A DNA stretch of 64,000 nucleotides, taken from Epichloe hybrida. Lineage: Eukaryota; Ascomycota; Sordariomycetes; Hypocreales; Clavicipitaceae. A model generated the notes under the pieces. The model worked only from the letters and a program-made list of their open reading frames with translations. It searched no databases and was not told the DNA's origin. The translations under genes and the position numbers were made by a program. The stretch spans positions 62,001 through 126,000 of the forward strand of contig JAFEKR010000029.1 in assembly GCA_019022495.1 (NCBI GenBank), written 5' to 3'. Within the stretch, counting starts at the first letter, position 1, and every line of letters begins with the position of its first letter. Shown here piece by piece: positions 20,483-31,974 of this stretch.

Positions 20483-22041
20483 CGAGGTTTGTGATGTGAA
20501 TGAAAGGTTGGCAAACTGTCGCGGAACATGGAAGAATGTTGAGGTTGGAGAAGCATCGCCCCTGTTGCTCAGGCAATGGGAGGAGAGGTTGACAAGTCGA
20601 CAAAAAAGCTCCACTTATATGAAGACAACACCATAGTCCGTAAACGAAAAGTCTTTGCTGCAAACCCCGGTAATAGGTCGCTCGCCAAGTCATGGGCTTG
20701 TCGCTCTACTTGGGTAGACAGTTGAAAAAAATTCTCATCGTGACCTCGGTACTTCGATTTATTCAACGCCGCATAAGCTGTACTTTAATTAGCAAGCACG
20801 CGGTTGGGCAGGATGATTAGTGGTTCTCGCATGACATGGCCACACTCCCGAAGCAGGCTTTTTTGTGTCCAGGATTCGATGCTATATCGCCTCAAATATT
20901 TCCGCTAGTTTGCGCCTGCATGGCGACTGATGTAATCCGTACTCCGTACTCCGTACCTTACGCCGTACCTTACGGGGTAATAATATTCATTTGACCGCCG
21001 TCAGAGTAGGACAGCGCATCGGCAAAACCACCCACCCCCCTGGACTAGCCCACTCTGGCCTGTGCCAAGTCATGCACACCCACTGTGCGTAAAAGGCGTA
21101 AAAGGCGTAAGAGTTGTCTTGGTGCAAGGAAGTGTTTCAGATCGCTGGATTCTGTCAGGCCCCCCACCTCCGACTTGACGAGCCACGCACCTTTCGATAC
21201 GACGGCTTCACATTCAAGTGACCCCAAGCATACATACAATACGTATGTATGTACATACTATTTTGGTTCCATGGCTCGGACGCTTGCCCGAGGGCGACAG
21301 GCCAAGTCGCCGGCAGGTCAGCCAAGCCAAAAGGCAATACGTTGCGTCTTGTCAATGTCCCGCACTGGATACTGGATCCGGCCGTGCCTAATAAAAGTGT
21401 ATCCGAGCTCAAGTGCCAAAAGGGCGGGCACACGACGACTGCTAATCATCCGTATGAGACAAGCCGACAGAACAGCTGGCTGGCTGGCTGAACTAGCAAC
21501 CAGATTACAAGACTAAAATCAAGAGTTTAGTTAATGCTTTTCATTTCGCACCTCCTCCTGCTGCTGGCATTTCCCGCCCGGCGACGCTGGTTTGCTTCTC
21601 TTCCATTAATATAATAAATACTTCATCGGTTTCTCCTTTATCCCCGCTCAACCCGCCTTGCCAGGAACAAGCCCTGGGAGAGAGCCCCAACAAGCCTGCT
21701 TCGTCTTTTCTCTCACGACAATAATCCGTACACTCAGTGCCGCCTGGCTCCGTGACCCCACCGTTGTTGGACAAGATTGCCTGACTCTGGAAGGGCGAAC
21801 CAGACATCCAACAGAGTGGACTGGACCGCCGCATTTGCTTTGCCATTCATCTGCGGTGGCCACAGGCTTTGGCCGCGCGACCACGTTCCCAAACTTGAGA
21901 CGTTGCGTCCGACTCAAGCCCGTGTTGCGGCGCAGGACGACGGCAGGACGCCTCCAACTGGCCGCTCGAGAGCAGCCAAGAGCGCAGAAGACGAGTCGCA
22001 GGCAGCGAAACACGTCTGACTGGAAGATTGCCGACCTCGCG
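20483..22041. promoter_or_regulatory. BET2 / RhoGAP divergent intergenic region with TACTCCGTA repeats
   Basis: 1.56 kb without a supportable gene. Two overlapping exact copies of TACTCCGTA (20940-20955) sit in a run of related units to about 20975. A palindromic ATACATAC / GTATGTAT hairpin lies at about 21229-21256. A stretch of open frame continues upstream of the RhoGAP ATG (from 21658) but has no internal support and is taken as 5' UTR. Confidence 0.5.
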
Positions 22042-24539
22042 ATGGGACGCAAGCCCACGCCACAACCGCTGACGATCAGCGACTCCGGTTCCAACACAAA
22101 CATCAGCGTATCCGGCAACGTCCAAGCAACGGGCACAACGGGCACAACGGGCACAACGGGCACAACGGGGATAACGGGTGCCACAAGGCCGGGCAACTCC
22201 CCCGTGACTGCTGAAACGGCCTTGCGTAGTGAATCTCCTGTCATCAATTCCAGGTCGCCCATCTCACAGCATTCGCTGCCCTCACAGCCCTCGCAGCCCT
22301 CGCAGCCCTCGCAGCATTCCTCGCAGCACTCCTCGCAGCACTCCTCGCAGCACTCCTCTCCTGCCTTGACGAGCCGGTTCGCCATAGGCAAGAGGCCACA
22401 GACTGCACAGCCAGGGAAAGGAGTCCAGCATAATACAACCCAGTCGCCGAGCATCAACGACCTGCCGCAATCTCATCACCCATCACGGCTACAGGTGCAA
22501 CCGCATCAACAGCAAACCCGCGACGACAGCACGCCCAACTATCCTCTCCCTGTCCCTTCGCCTCACTACGACAAACTCCCAGGATCTGCCTCTCCGGCAT
22601 TCCGTCACGCCTCCTCCGAAGGGGGCAGGCGGCCGGCAACCAAGAGTGGCTTTTTCCACTTCAATAAATCCGCTTCCAGAACCTCCAGCCAGCTGTACAA
22701 TCCCACGTCGCCCTATCCCGAATCTCGAGAACTTGCACTTTTAGGGGACCCCAACGGCTCCAGTGCGCCAAAATCTGGAGGTATGAAACTACTGGTGCAA
22801 GAAACAAAATGCGAGCATCGCGGCGCGGCGAACAGAGGGCAGTGACTCGAGTCCGACGGGGCACGCATGCAATTTATTATTTATGCGCTGCTGAACTGCC
22901 AGGCTCTCACCACCCCACCACTTTTCTTTCGGACCTTTGACGAGTCACAGATCGCGAGAATAAAAATGGCTAACCATCTACTCCATTTCTAGATTCGCCG
23001 TATGAGCAAGATTTCCTGCAGAAACCCAACCCCCCGTTTCCTTCTCGCTCCGAGCTGTCTCTTTCATCATTCGGAGACTACGATCCTACCTCTGCCCCGC
23101 CTGCCAATAGTAAAAGAAACAAATCAAAATCGTTTGGGTTGCTGAGCCGCAGCAAATCCAACAAGGACAAGGATCACGGACACATACGGGCAGCTCCCAC
23201 TCCCCTGCCACCGACGCCCGTTCGAAACGACTCCCCCGATAATTCAGCACCTCTCAGAACGGCCCCGATTGCTCAAGATCGGGGGTTTAGGGACATGATG
23301 AATCCCAGTGCGCGAAATCGATCGGAGGACCGGGCGGTGGTTGGCCGGGATTCGTCCCGAGACAAGGAGCGAGCTACTTTGCCGTCCTCGTTAAAAGACA
23401 ACGGCTCGAATTTTTTAAGCGGACTACGCCATTCGTCTACCAAGGCTGCTGATATCATCAGTAAAGGACTGTTTGGCAAGGGCGCACGAAGTGGAAGCAC
23501 GACCGAGCGAGAGCCCGTCATTGACGATGAACACTATGTGCTCAAAGTCATCAATCTGCCCTTGGTGGAACAAACGCGACGGACTCGCATTTCTAAAAGG
23601 CTTGAAAGCTCGAGGGACAAGACAGAGTTCTGGATGCCCGCTTTCCCTTGGCGGGCGATTGACTACCTGAATTACAAGGGATGTGATGTGGAAGGCTTAT
23701 ATCGTGTTCCCGGAAGTGGCCCACAGATCAAAAAGTGGCAGAGGAAATTTGACGAACGTACGCCAGCCCTTTTGGTCATTGGATGTCCCCGCCCTGAAAG
23801 AAAAACGTTTTTTTTTTTGGTGTGCTAACACGTCGGCTTAGAACATGACGTCAATTTGTTTGAGGAGGACAGCCTATATGACATCAACATCATTGGGTCT
23901 ATGCTGAAGGCTTGGCTTCGAGAACTTCCCGATGAATTGTTTCCGAAAGAGGCGCAAGACCGAATCGCTCGTGAATGCTCCGGAGCCACTGAGGTGCCGC
24001 AGATGCTCATTGATGAGTTGTCCAACTTGTCTCCTTTCAACTACTACCTACTTTTTGCCATCACTTGCCATCTGAGCCTCTTGCTGGCGCACTCAGACAA
24101 GAATAAGATGGATTTTAGGAATCTGTGCATCTGTTTCCAACCCTGCATGAAGATCGATGCCTTCTGCTTCAAGTTTCTTGTCTGCGATTGGAGGAACTGT
24201 TGGAAGGGTTGCAAAAATGAGGCCAAGTTCATTGAGGAAGAGTACCGGGTCTTCGATCAGCCACCCCCTCGGGGCATAACCGAACCCAATGGTCCATCGC
24301 AGAACGAGGATCCGAGCGGGCGTCATCAATCGTCGCTCGATAGCAGCAAACCTTCCAATTCCGGTCACGACACGGGGTTCAGGCAACGCGAACTTTCTGA
24401 TTCTAACGCCAGTATTGGCTCGAAAATCTCGTCGATTTCTACCAATGTGACAACCAATAGCGAACGTGAACCCCATGAGAGGGCGAGAGATATGCGTCCT
24501 TTGTCGCCCATCAAACCATTGTCTCCCATCGGCTTCTAG
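22042..24539 (+). CDS. Rho GTPase-activating protein (RhoGAP domain)
   Basis: Three exons, 22042-22780, 22993-23757 and 23842-24539 (introns of 212 and 84 nt), give 733 residues. The RhoGAP domain lies in the C-terminal half. It includes the arginine-finger motif EGLYRVPGSGPQIKKWQRKFD, then VNLFEEDSLYDINIIGSML, KAWLRELPDELFPKE and NKMDFRNLCICFQPCMKID, and stimulates GTP hydrolysis by a Rho-type GTPase (Rho/Cdc42 class) in polarity or cell-wall control. The N-terminal 250 residues are low complexity with TGT tripeptide repeats (22129-22178) and Gln-Pro-Ser / Gln-His-Ser-Ser repeats (22270-22360), then Ser/Pro-rich sequence. I see no LIM, SH2, BAR or PH domain. The C-terminus ends SPIKPLSPIGF. 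Start chosen at the ATG following in-frame leader sequence. Confidence 0.88.
22129..22360 (+). repeat. In-frame minisatellites encoding TGT and QPS/QHSS repeats in RhoGAP
   Basis: Units of 9 bp (ACGGGCACA) at 22129-22178, 9 bp (CAGCCCTCG) at about 22276-22314, and 12 bp (CAGCACTCCTCG) at about 22315-22357. All unit lengths are multiples of three, so copy-number changes keep the frame. Confidence 0.9.
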
Positions 24540-25715
24540 GAATGGGGCGATTGAGGAACATGAATGGCATTCTGGACCAGTCGATACGCTTTCATCAAGC
24601 CCGCGATGCCTTTGCATTAAAGGCTCATATTTCTACTCTGTGTTTTTTTTCTTGTTCATCTGCTTCCTTGCATAACGCCGATCATGATGGGGAAAAAATT
24701 GATCTGACCCGGTTGATTTGGTTTTGGTTCTTGTTCATCACACTGATCCATGGCCCTCGAGCTTTTATGTCACTTTCTCTCCAGTGGTAGCGACACAGGT
24801 TGTTTCTGAATCGCATGCATACCCCTCTCGCTTTCATACGGCCAAGCTACACACAAATTGGTTGTTTTGGTATACCCTTTGACTTATCGACTTACATGGA
24901 GACCTGAAAATATGGGACAAACTCACCCACTTTACACCAAACGATTCGCGGCATCCTTTTCTTCTTCTTATCCCTCTTATCGCTCCTGTGGTATTTTGCG
25001 TCAATTGATTGCGGTCCTCTGTTTCGGTTGATGTCGATGAATCCTCCAAAATGAAGTGCAACAGTGAGCGTTGAAGTTGATGAGAAATAATCAACTGCGA
25101 CGATCGGAGGAGAGTCGCGGATTTGCGCGGGGGCTTCCAGGCAGATGACATGTCATCTTTGTCTTCTTCCGGTCTTTTGAGATGGCCTACGTGCAAGGCA
25201 GAGGGAGGTGGTGGTTCTCCCTTTGTACAGGAAAGGTGACTATTTTTATTTCTCTAAAGAGCCATGACAGCTCGTGTTTGATTATTGGAGCGGTGGGGTC
25301 GAGAAGTCTATCATGGCGGATGCGTCACGTCTGGCGGGTTTACAAAAAGTCAAAGGTGTGAATGTTGTTCCATCAATGACTGCAGTTGAAAAAGGCCAGC
25401 AAAAACGAGGGCCAGAGCAGAACCGGGCGAGAAGAAGGAAATAATAATTGTATAACATTGTGGCTAAGAGCGTTTATGCCCTGACCTGACATATCTCAAG
25501 AGACTTTTTTGAGTATTCATGAATATATGACCTAGTGTTTTCGGACTCCCAACTCCCCCCAAGTTTACCAAGGCGGTCCCGCAAACGCCGTGAGGGGCAT
25601 GTGACAAACAAGAAATTTTGTACCGACGCATCCGTCGTCCAGCCTCTGCCAGACGAAAGTAATTTATACATCCCACATCTCTCTCTACTTGGCCGACGTT
25701 GTACAACAGCACCCT
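24540..25715. other. Convergent intergenic region RhoGAP / RRS1
   Basis: About 1.2 kb, pyrimidine-rich near the RhoGAP 3' end (T8 run near 24644). A minus-strand frame at 24834-25196 has no recognisable content or splice support. Nothing else seen. Confidence 0.45.
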
Positions 25716-26315
25716 CTATGCACGCTTGTTGGCCGAGGTACTAGTACCATCTCGCTGGTTCTTCCTCATCTTCCTCTCATTTCTCTTGATTCGCTCCTTT
25801 CTCTCTCTCCTCCCATCTCCCCTGATGCTCGTCCCCTCTTTTCTCTCTCTCTCCTTCTCCATGTCCACCTCAATGATGGGATCATTCTCCCCCTTCTTGT
25901 TGAGACCACCATAACCCCACTTCCTCTTCCATTCACCCGATACCTCGTCATATGCCAGGTTGCGTCGCTGCTCTCTCGTCTTGGCCTTGATGCCCGCCTT
26001 TTCAGCGAAGCGCTCCCACTTGGTCTGCGCCTTGGCCTGGGGCACGGGCTTCTCGCGCGGCAGAGCGGTTGTGGGCTGCGGTAGCGATAGGAGTACGCCT
26101 TCTTTGGTGGACGAGATGGGGCAGGTTGTGAGGAGCTGGTTGATGATGGACTGGGCGCCGTCGCGGGCGACCTGGGCGAGAGACTGTTCTAGAGACGAGT
26201 GGTCGAGGGTGATGGCATTGGGGTCTTGGCCGAGCAGGAGGCCGAGATCGAAGGTGTATGGGGTGGGTTTTTCGACGGCGACGGGGAGTTTGACCCGTTG
26301 GCTGGGGACGGTCAT
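25716..26315 (-). CDS. RRS1: Ribosome biogenesis regulatory protein RRS1
   Basis: A single exon of 199 residues, the usual length for fungal Rrs1. It works in the nucleolus in 60S assembly, recruiting the 5S RNP (with Rpf2, L5, L11). Diagnostic segments: the N-terminal TPYTFDLGLLLGQDPN, LPREKPVPQAKAQTKWERFAEKAGI and RRNLAYDEVSGEWKRKWGYGG. The C-terminus is a Lys/Arg/Glu-rich tail (RKERIKRNERKMRKNQRDG) consistent with nucleolar localisation. Divergent from the mitoribosomal gene mS29 over 382 bp. Confidence 0.96.
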   Translation of the reverse strand: MTVPSQRVKLPVAVEKPTPYTFDLGLLLGQDPNAITLDHSSLEQSLAQVARDGAQSIINQLLTTCPISSTKEGVLLSLPQPTTALPREKPVPQAKAQTKWERFAEKAGIKAKTREQRRNLAYDEVSGEWKRKWGYGGLNKKGENDPIIEVDMEKERERKEGTSIRGDGRRERKERIKRNERKMRKNQRDGTSTSANKRA

Positions 26316-26697
26316 TTTTGTTGGCGGTTTTGATCCGAGGAGGATATAGATTTCTTTTGTATTTGTTTGGGATTCTCGGGTACAGGGCTTTTGGAAAGAT
26401 GGATCAGGCGTACATAAATTTGTCGTCTGGACCCCTCCCGAATTTTTTTTTTGGGGGGCCGATAAGAGCTATCGGATAGTGAGAAAGTTTGCTTGATTGC
26501 TTCGTCTGCATCTGCAAGCTGGCTAATAAGGCGCTAGTATGTAGGCGCTATTAGGCGGGCCAACGGGGGCTTGCTTTTTCCGATGGGAGGAACCAGCTCG
26601 CCGCCCGCCAACGCTCACTGATTACAGAGTAGGGACAGCATCAATCCCAACGGACATTGCTGATTTTCCTTCATTCTCTCGTCGCCTACCATCCACC
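26316..26697. promoter_or_regulatory. RRS1 / mS29 bidirectional promoter
   Basis: 382 bp shared by a cytosolic ribosome-biogenesis gene and a mitoribosomal protein gene. It holds a T10 tract near 26446 and two GGCGCTA units (about 26530-26553). Co-regulation of the two ribosome-related genes is plausible but inferred from layout only. Confidence 0.5.
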
Positions 26698-28199
26698 ATG
26701 GCCTCATCAGCAGCAGCATCCTCTCTTCGCACGCTCGTTCGCCCATCCGTCGTCCCCGTCGTCCCCGTCGCGCCTCGTATCCATCCCGTCCTGCTGATCC
26801 CCCGAGCAGCACCCTTCTCGACCACCACCAGTTTTCTTGCGGCCGCGCCTCCCCCCACAATCAAATCCCGCAGAGATCTGCCAAAAAAGACCAAGCGAAC
26901 GTTCAAGAAGAAGACCAATGTCGTGGCCGTCAAGAAACCCAATCCGGGGGAACGCAAAGCCTTCCGCAAACGCATCCAGCTCAGCAACAACAGTGCGTTG
27001 CCCGTCGAGGGCATCGAGGACCTCAGTCCCGCGACGTTGGCGGACCCGGCGAGCAAAGGGAAGATGGTGGCCCTCCCTGATAGGGTAGTCGACCAATTGA
27101 GGGCCCTGGAAGCGTTCAAGACAACACAGACGTGGAATCTCTTTAGGCGGCCGCACTTTCTGGTGAGGGACGAGACGGTCGAGTTGATGAGCAGAATGGC
27201 CGAGTCAGTGGACAAGCAGGAGGCGCTGAAGTGTGTGCTCACGGGGACAAAGTTGTCGGGCAAGAGTCTGGCCTTGCTGCAGGCCATGGCGTACGGATTG
27301 ATGAATGAGTGGGTTGTCTTGCATATTCCCGAGGGTAAGATGGTTTTTGACGCTTTTGCCTTTTGCCTCCCCCTCTTGTACTGACAATATCATCTCCGCG
27401 CTGTACCTCAGGCCAAGATCTCACGAATGGAAACACGGAATACTCGCCCATTGAGGGCACCGAGCCCATGCAGTTCGCCCAGCCAGTCTACTGCCTCAAG
27501 CTCCTGCAAAACATCTACAAGGCCAACAAGGCCCTTCTCGAAAAGCTGTCCCTCCAACAGGAACAGGATTGGTCCCGCCTCAACTCTCAGCTGAAGAAGG
27601 ACGCCACCCTCGCCGACCTCATCCTGAGCGCCAAGGAAAGCGAGTACGCCTGGCCGACACTCAGCGCCCTCTGGTCCGAACTCACACAACCCGGCCGACC
27701 GCCCGTGCTGCTCGCCCTCGACGGCCTCGCCCACCTCAACAAGATTAGCGAGTACCGCGACCCATCATTCAACCAAGTCCACTCGCACGAGCTCGCCCTC
27801 GTCCGTCTCTTCATCGACGCCCTGTCCGGCAAAACGAAGCTCCCCAACGGAGGGGCCGTCATCGCCGCCACCTCAGACAACAACACCCACTACCACCCTT
27901 CGCAGGAACTCGTCCTGTCCCAGCTAGAAGCCGGCCAGGCCGGTCGCGAAATCCCCAAGCCAGACCCTTATGAGCGCAAATACGACGAGCGCGTATACGA
28001 CGCCCTCAAAAACAGTCATGTTCTCCGCGTCGGCGGCATCTCCAAGGTTGAGGGCAGGGTGCTAATGGAGTACTGGGGCGCGAGCGGCATGCTACGCAGC
28101 GTGCTGAACTCGAGAACTGTCGCGGAGAAGTGGGCTCTAGGGGGTCATGGTATCGTAGGAGAGATGGAAAGAGTGTCGTTGATGACGATGAGAATGTAG
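26698..28199 (+). CDS. RSM23: Mitochondrial small-subunit ribosomal protein mS29 (DAP3/Rsm23)
   Basis: Two exons, 26698-27334 and 27412-28199, with a 77-nt intron (GTAAGA...CTCAG) give 474 residues. An Arg/Ser/Ala/Pro-rich N-terminus lacking acidic residues (about 45 residues) looks like a mitochondrial targeting peptide. The P-loop LTGTKLSGKSLALLQ and WVVLHIPEG are typical of DAP3/mS29, a GTP-binding protein of the mitoribosome small-subunit head. Further family matches are PVLLALDGLAHL (Walker B-like) and the C-terminal LMEYWGASGMLRS. Divergent partner of RRS1. Confidence 0.93.
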
Positions 28200-28647
28200 A
28201 ACCAGTCTTGGGCAACAACATCTTCTCAACCCGCTCAAACCAACCCCGTCCTGTAGAAAATTGTACTATAATTGCGTTTTGTAAAGGGGAGCAAAGAATG
28301 TACAATCTTCCGTACAGCGAGTGCCTCGTCACATTAATCCCGCTGGGTTGACCATGAGAGGTAGATAGATACACGGTGAGATTGAGATGGGAACGTGGAA
28401 ATCCATCGATCGATACCCTCTTCTGCTTGCGATTTCATTATCCTCTCTGTTCTCGTAACATTGACCCTGACCCCGTTCATGGTGGGCTCTTCCATCCCTT
28501 GCACATCCTTGATCGTTGACCATGTCTAACAAAACATTTACCAATAAACGCCGGAGAAATAAAGCAAGATTCAAGATATTGAATAAAATGGCCTGGGGCC
28601 CCCTCGGGCCCTGTAAGACTCCTCGTTTTTCCTTTTTTTTTTTTTTT
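28200..28647. other. Convergent intergenic region mS29 / MCM7
   Basis: 448 bp of 3' flanks. A T-rich run at 28622-28649 directly abuts the MCM7 stop codon (an A-rich run on the MCM7 strand). No gene seen. Confidence 0.5.
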
Positions 28648-31411
28648 TTAATCATCCATGCCATCCTCGTCCTCATTGCCAGCCGTGACAAATATTAATC
28701 TGGCTCCGTTGCCGGTGGTTTGCCATACCTGTCGTGTACATTTGTTAGCAGGGGTTTTTTTGTCTTCTTTTCTTCTTACTTTTTATACAACGGAAAGAGT
28801 TGAAGTTGGGAGCTCGGTCGCAAGCGCAAATTTCCCACTTACATCAAGTGTGGTGTATTCTTCCAATGCGTTCAGCCACTGGTCCTCTGTGAAACCCTTG
28901 GCAATCACACGCTCCTTGACCTTGCGCATGCTCAACTCAACGCCGAGGTCGTCGTCTTGGGCGTCTTCGGCACGACAGGCGCCAGAGTCGGCGAGAGCCT
29001 TGACGAGATTGTATATTCTGCTGCTGGCATTCAAGCCGCGGCGGCCAGGGCCGGTTTCCGAATTCAGACTCTCCTTGCTGGCTTCGATCAGACGCAGGGC
29101 CTCGTCAACGTCGTCCTGGCACACCTGGCCGCTGAAGCGAAGGCGAGCAAGGGCCTGTGCCAGACGAACGACACCAAGAAGGGTTCTGGGCGTCGTGTGG
29201 GTGAACTGCTTGCCCTTCTTCTCGGCGCGCTGCTGCTGATCTCGGAGTCGCACATATGTCTTGATCATGTAGTCTGAGACGGACTCTGGGACAACAGGGC
29301 GGTATGTTCGTGCTTGGGCGACGTACGAGCGTACCTCGTGAGGGCTGAAAACAACATTGTCGGTGCCTATGTCCGGGTGGCGATTGTGCATGTGCACATA
29401 GGCAACGTGTTTGGCCAGCTGCTCATCCGAGTCGCGAGACGGAGTATCGAGGAGAAGGAACATGACGTCAAATCGTGACAGGAGAGCGGCGGGGAGATTG
29501 ATATTCTCGACGGGCGAGATGCGGGGGTTGTATCGTCCGTAGATGGGATTGGCAGCTGCCAGGATGGAGGTTCGGGCGTTGAGAGTCGTGGAAATCCCAG
29601 CCTTGGATATGGAGATTGTTTGTTGTTCCATGACCTCGTGAATGGCTGTTCTGTCTGTTTCGTCCATCTTGTCGAATTCGTCGATGCAGCAGATGCCATT
29701 GTCAGCAAGAACAAGAGCACCGCCCTCGAGAACCATTTCATCTGTGACGGGATCTCGCATGACGGCAGCCGTCAGACCAACACCACTGCTTCCACGGCCA
29801 GAGGTATATACGCCTCGGGGAGCCACCTTTGAGATGTACTTGAGAAGCTGGGATTTGGCAACACCGGGATCGCCCATCAAGCAAATATTGATATCACCAC
29901 GAATCTTCATACCGTCGCCCATCTCCTTGGTGACGCCACCAATCAGCAGCAACAACAGCGCCTTCTTGACGTCCAAGTGACCGTAGATTTCGGGCGCTAT
30001 CGACTTGGCAAGCAATTCGTAGACCTGGCCAGTCTGTCGATATTTGTCGATGCGCCGTACCAATCTTGGGTCTATGATCATCTCGCTGTAGGCCTTCTTG
30101 TGTTGATGAACGTGGTGGGCTTCCAGGTAGGTGTCGGTCAACAGACCAGCTTTCATGGCCTTGAACCCCGTGTATGGCGTGGGCAGGAAGATGCCGGAAA
30201 TATCAACGACATCGCCCGGATTGATTTGGCGCACCAGGCTGCCATGGCACAGGACCGTCAGAGAACGAGGAATCTGGCCAATGGGAACTTGCTCGGCCAT
30301 TTCTTGAACCTTGACTTCTTGGAACGGTAAGAATTTGGAGGCTCTCGTCGAAGGGTTCAGCTGGCCTTTGGACTGGTTCTGTAGGCAAATCTGGGACGGG
30401 CACATTGTCAAGGGGCCGTACTGTTTATCGGAGACGGGCTGGAAAATCTCGCATCCACAGCGATCGCAGGTGTAAGCGCTGACTTGAACAATGGGTTTCA
30501 CGTCTGAGACTCGGGTCGCAATCGCCCTGACAGTGATGAGGTTGCCCAGATGTTCACCCCGAACTTGACGGACTGCCAAAGCCTTGGCAGGTTCATCTGC
30601 GGTGCCAGATCTGGGCTTGAAGACGAGGGTGTAGCGTCGAACAAGCTCGGCTGGAAACTTGTCATCCTCGACAGTTGGGTCTCTCTCTGCGGCTTCTTGT
30701 AATTCGCGATTGCGAGCTTGTCGTCGGGCCATGAGGACGTCGAGGACATCGTCCTTGAAGCTTCACTTGCATGTTAGTGGGGATATGGTCTGTTGTGCAT
30801 ATCAGCGTGCTCTTCTTACTTGACATCTATGCTTGGTTGTGGCATGACATTGTCCACGGCTTTGGAGAGGATGTCAACATAGTGCTTCGTATTCAATTCG
30901 ATCGAATCCACCAAATGCAACGATTCTTGTTCTTCTACGTATTGGCTCTCCCACTTTGCATATTTTGGTTAGAATTGATGATCAAGACGAGTGCGATTTG
31001 TGATGGCACGGGTTGCTGCTTACAGATGCCAAGTCGTCCAGATCAATTACAACTTGATCGATTGACCTATCGGCCAGCTTCTGCAATAAATCTTTGTACT
31101 TATATTGGGGGGTCCTCTGGCGCTGTTTATCCTGGCGTCGGCGGCTGCCATACTCTTCGACTTCGTCCATGAGGTCGTTTTCGTCGCTCAAGTCATCTTC
31201 ACCGATTGTGATGTCTCCCATGGCTGTTGTTATGGTGTGTTCGGGAGACGTCTTGAAGTCCTTGAGGAACTCCTCGAAGCCCTCTGGTCATTGTTAGCGC
31301 CAACCACAAACAACACGGCTGTATATCTGCGCACGAGGTCGGGAAGGTCGAGGGGGACAAACTTTGCTGGGCCTCGTAGTCGACGGGGGCCTTGAATTCA
31401 CGGAGCGCCAT
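28648..31411 (-). CDS. MCM7: DNA replication licensing factor MCM7
   Basis: Five exons: 31411-31363, 31283-31024, 30953-30820, 30760-28843 and 28728-28648, giving 813 residues, normal for MCM7. It is a subunit of the MCM2-7 replicative helicase. The zinc finger has Cys at CDRC (about residues 245, 248) and CPSQIC (about 267, 272). The AAA+ core has Walker A GDPGVAKS (about 443-450), Walker [10 protein letters not shown] (about 505-513) and the arginine finger in LLSRFDVMF. The last exon encodes [14 protein letters not shown] plus an acidic tail (EDEDGMDD), as in other fungal MCM7 proteins. A simple ORF reading would end falsely at 28783. Upstream lie a (CAG)n run just before the ATG and MCB/SCB-like boxes. 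Divergent from PEX1. Confidence 0.96.
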
Positions 31412-31416
31412 GCTGG

Positions 31417-31417
<1 letters not shown>

Positions 31418-31449
<32 letters not shown>
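31418..31449. repeat. (CAG)n trinucleotide repeat 7 bp upstream of MCM7 ATG
   Basis: About 10.7 uninterrupted CTG units on the plus strand, CAG on the MCM7 sense strand. The run is in frame with the MCM7 start but preceded immediately by TAG, so it is 5' UTR and not coding. Confidence 0.95.
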
Positions 31450-31651
31450 AGTGACGGTGACGTAGTGACGGTGACGGTGGCGGTGGCGGTAACGGTGACG
31501 GTGACAGCGACAGTGATGACGGATGATGGCTGCGCAGATGCAATCGCGACAGCTCGCGACCTTTGAGAATGGGATGGATGGGGATGGGAGAATGGGTAGG
31601 CCGGGGGCATCGAGATTGTGCAGGGATGCGGGTTGGCGGGCCATCGCGAAT

Positions 31652-31691
31652 CAGACGCGACTTTTCGTGTCGCAAGCTCAAGTCGCGTCTG
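31652..31691. promoter_or_regulatory. Inverted repeat with two ACGCGA cores around an SCB-like box
   Basis: Perfect 12-bp arms (CAGACGCGACTT at 31652-31663, its complement at 31680-31691) flank 16 bp. Each arm contains ACGCGA, close to the MBF site ACGCGT. TTTTCGTG (31662-31669), the reverse complement of the SCB consensus CACGAAAA, lies at the inner edge of arm 1. MCM genes are G1/S-regulated in yeasts; binding here is inferred. Confidence 0.5.
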
Positions 31692-31974
31692 CGCCGTTGG
31701 AAAATCAATTAAACCCGCAGCAACCCGCAGCAAGCCACACCCACCAGCTCAGCCACAAAGAACAGGGCCTCCTACGGACGTAGTCGGCACGTGGATTTGA
31801 TACACCCCACTGTACATGTACGGAGTACGGAGTATTACGGCTCCGTATTTACCTCGGTCTGGCGTCGGCGGGTCGTCCCGTCTCGTCTCTCCCCGTCTCC
31901 CCGGGTTTTGATCACGTCTGCTTCCATTGCCAACTTTTCGTGCGTCCCTCGGCCATGCTACTGCGTTGCTCAGG

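Larger units (their letters stand above)
31412..31974. promoter_or_regulatory. MCM7 / PEX1 bidirectional promoter
   Basis: 563 bp between divergent start codons. From the MCM7 side it holds a (CAG)n run, a GTCACC-type hexanucleotide tract (31452-31513 region), the 12-bp inverted repeat with ACGCGA cores (31652-31691), and two exact copies of TACGGAGTA (31819-31834). Confidence 0.6.

Noticed and set aside
21658..22041. In-frame extension of RhoGAP by 128 codons
   Set aside because: Arg/Ala-rich sequence with no family similarity; ATG at 22042 fits better as the start.
24834..25196. 120-codon minus-strand frame
   Set aside because: No domain, no splice support, and it lies in convergent 3' flanks.
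28783..28842. MCM7 ending at 28783 by reading through the last intron
   Set aside because: A GTAAGT donor after LEEYTTLD and a downstream exon encoding [14 protein letters not shown] match the known MCM7 end.
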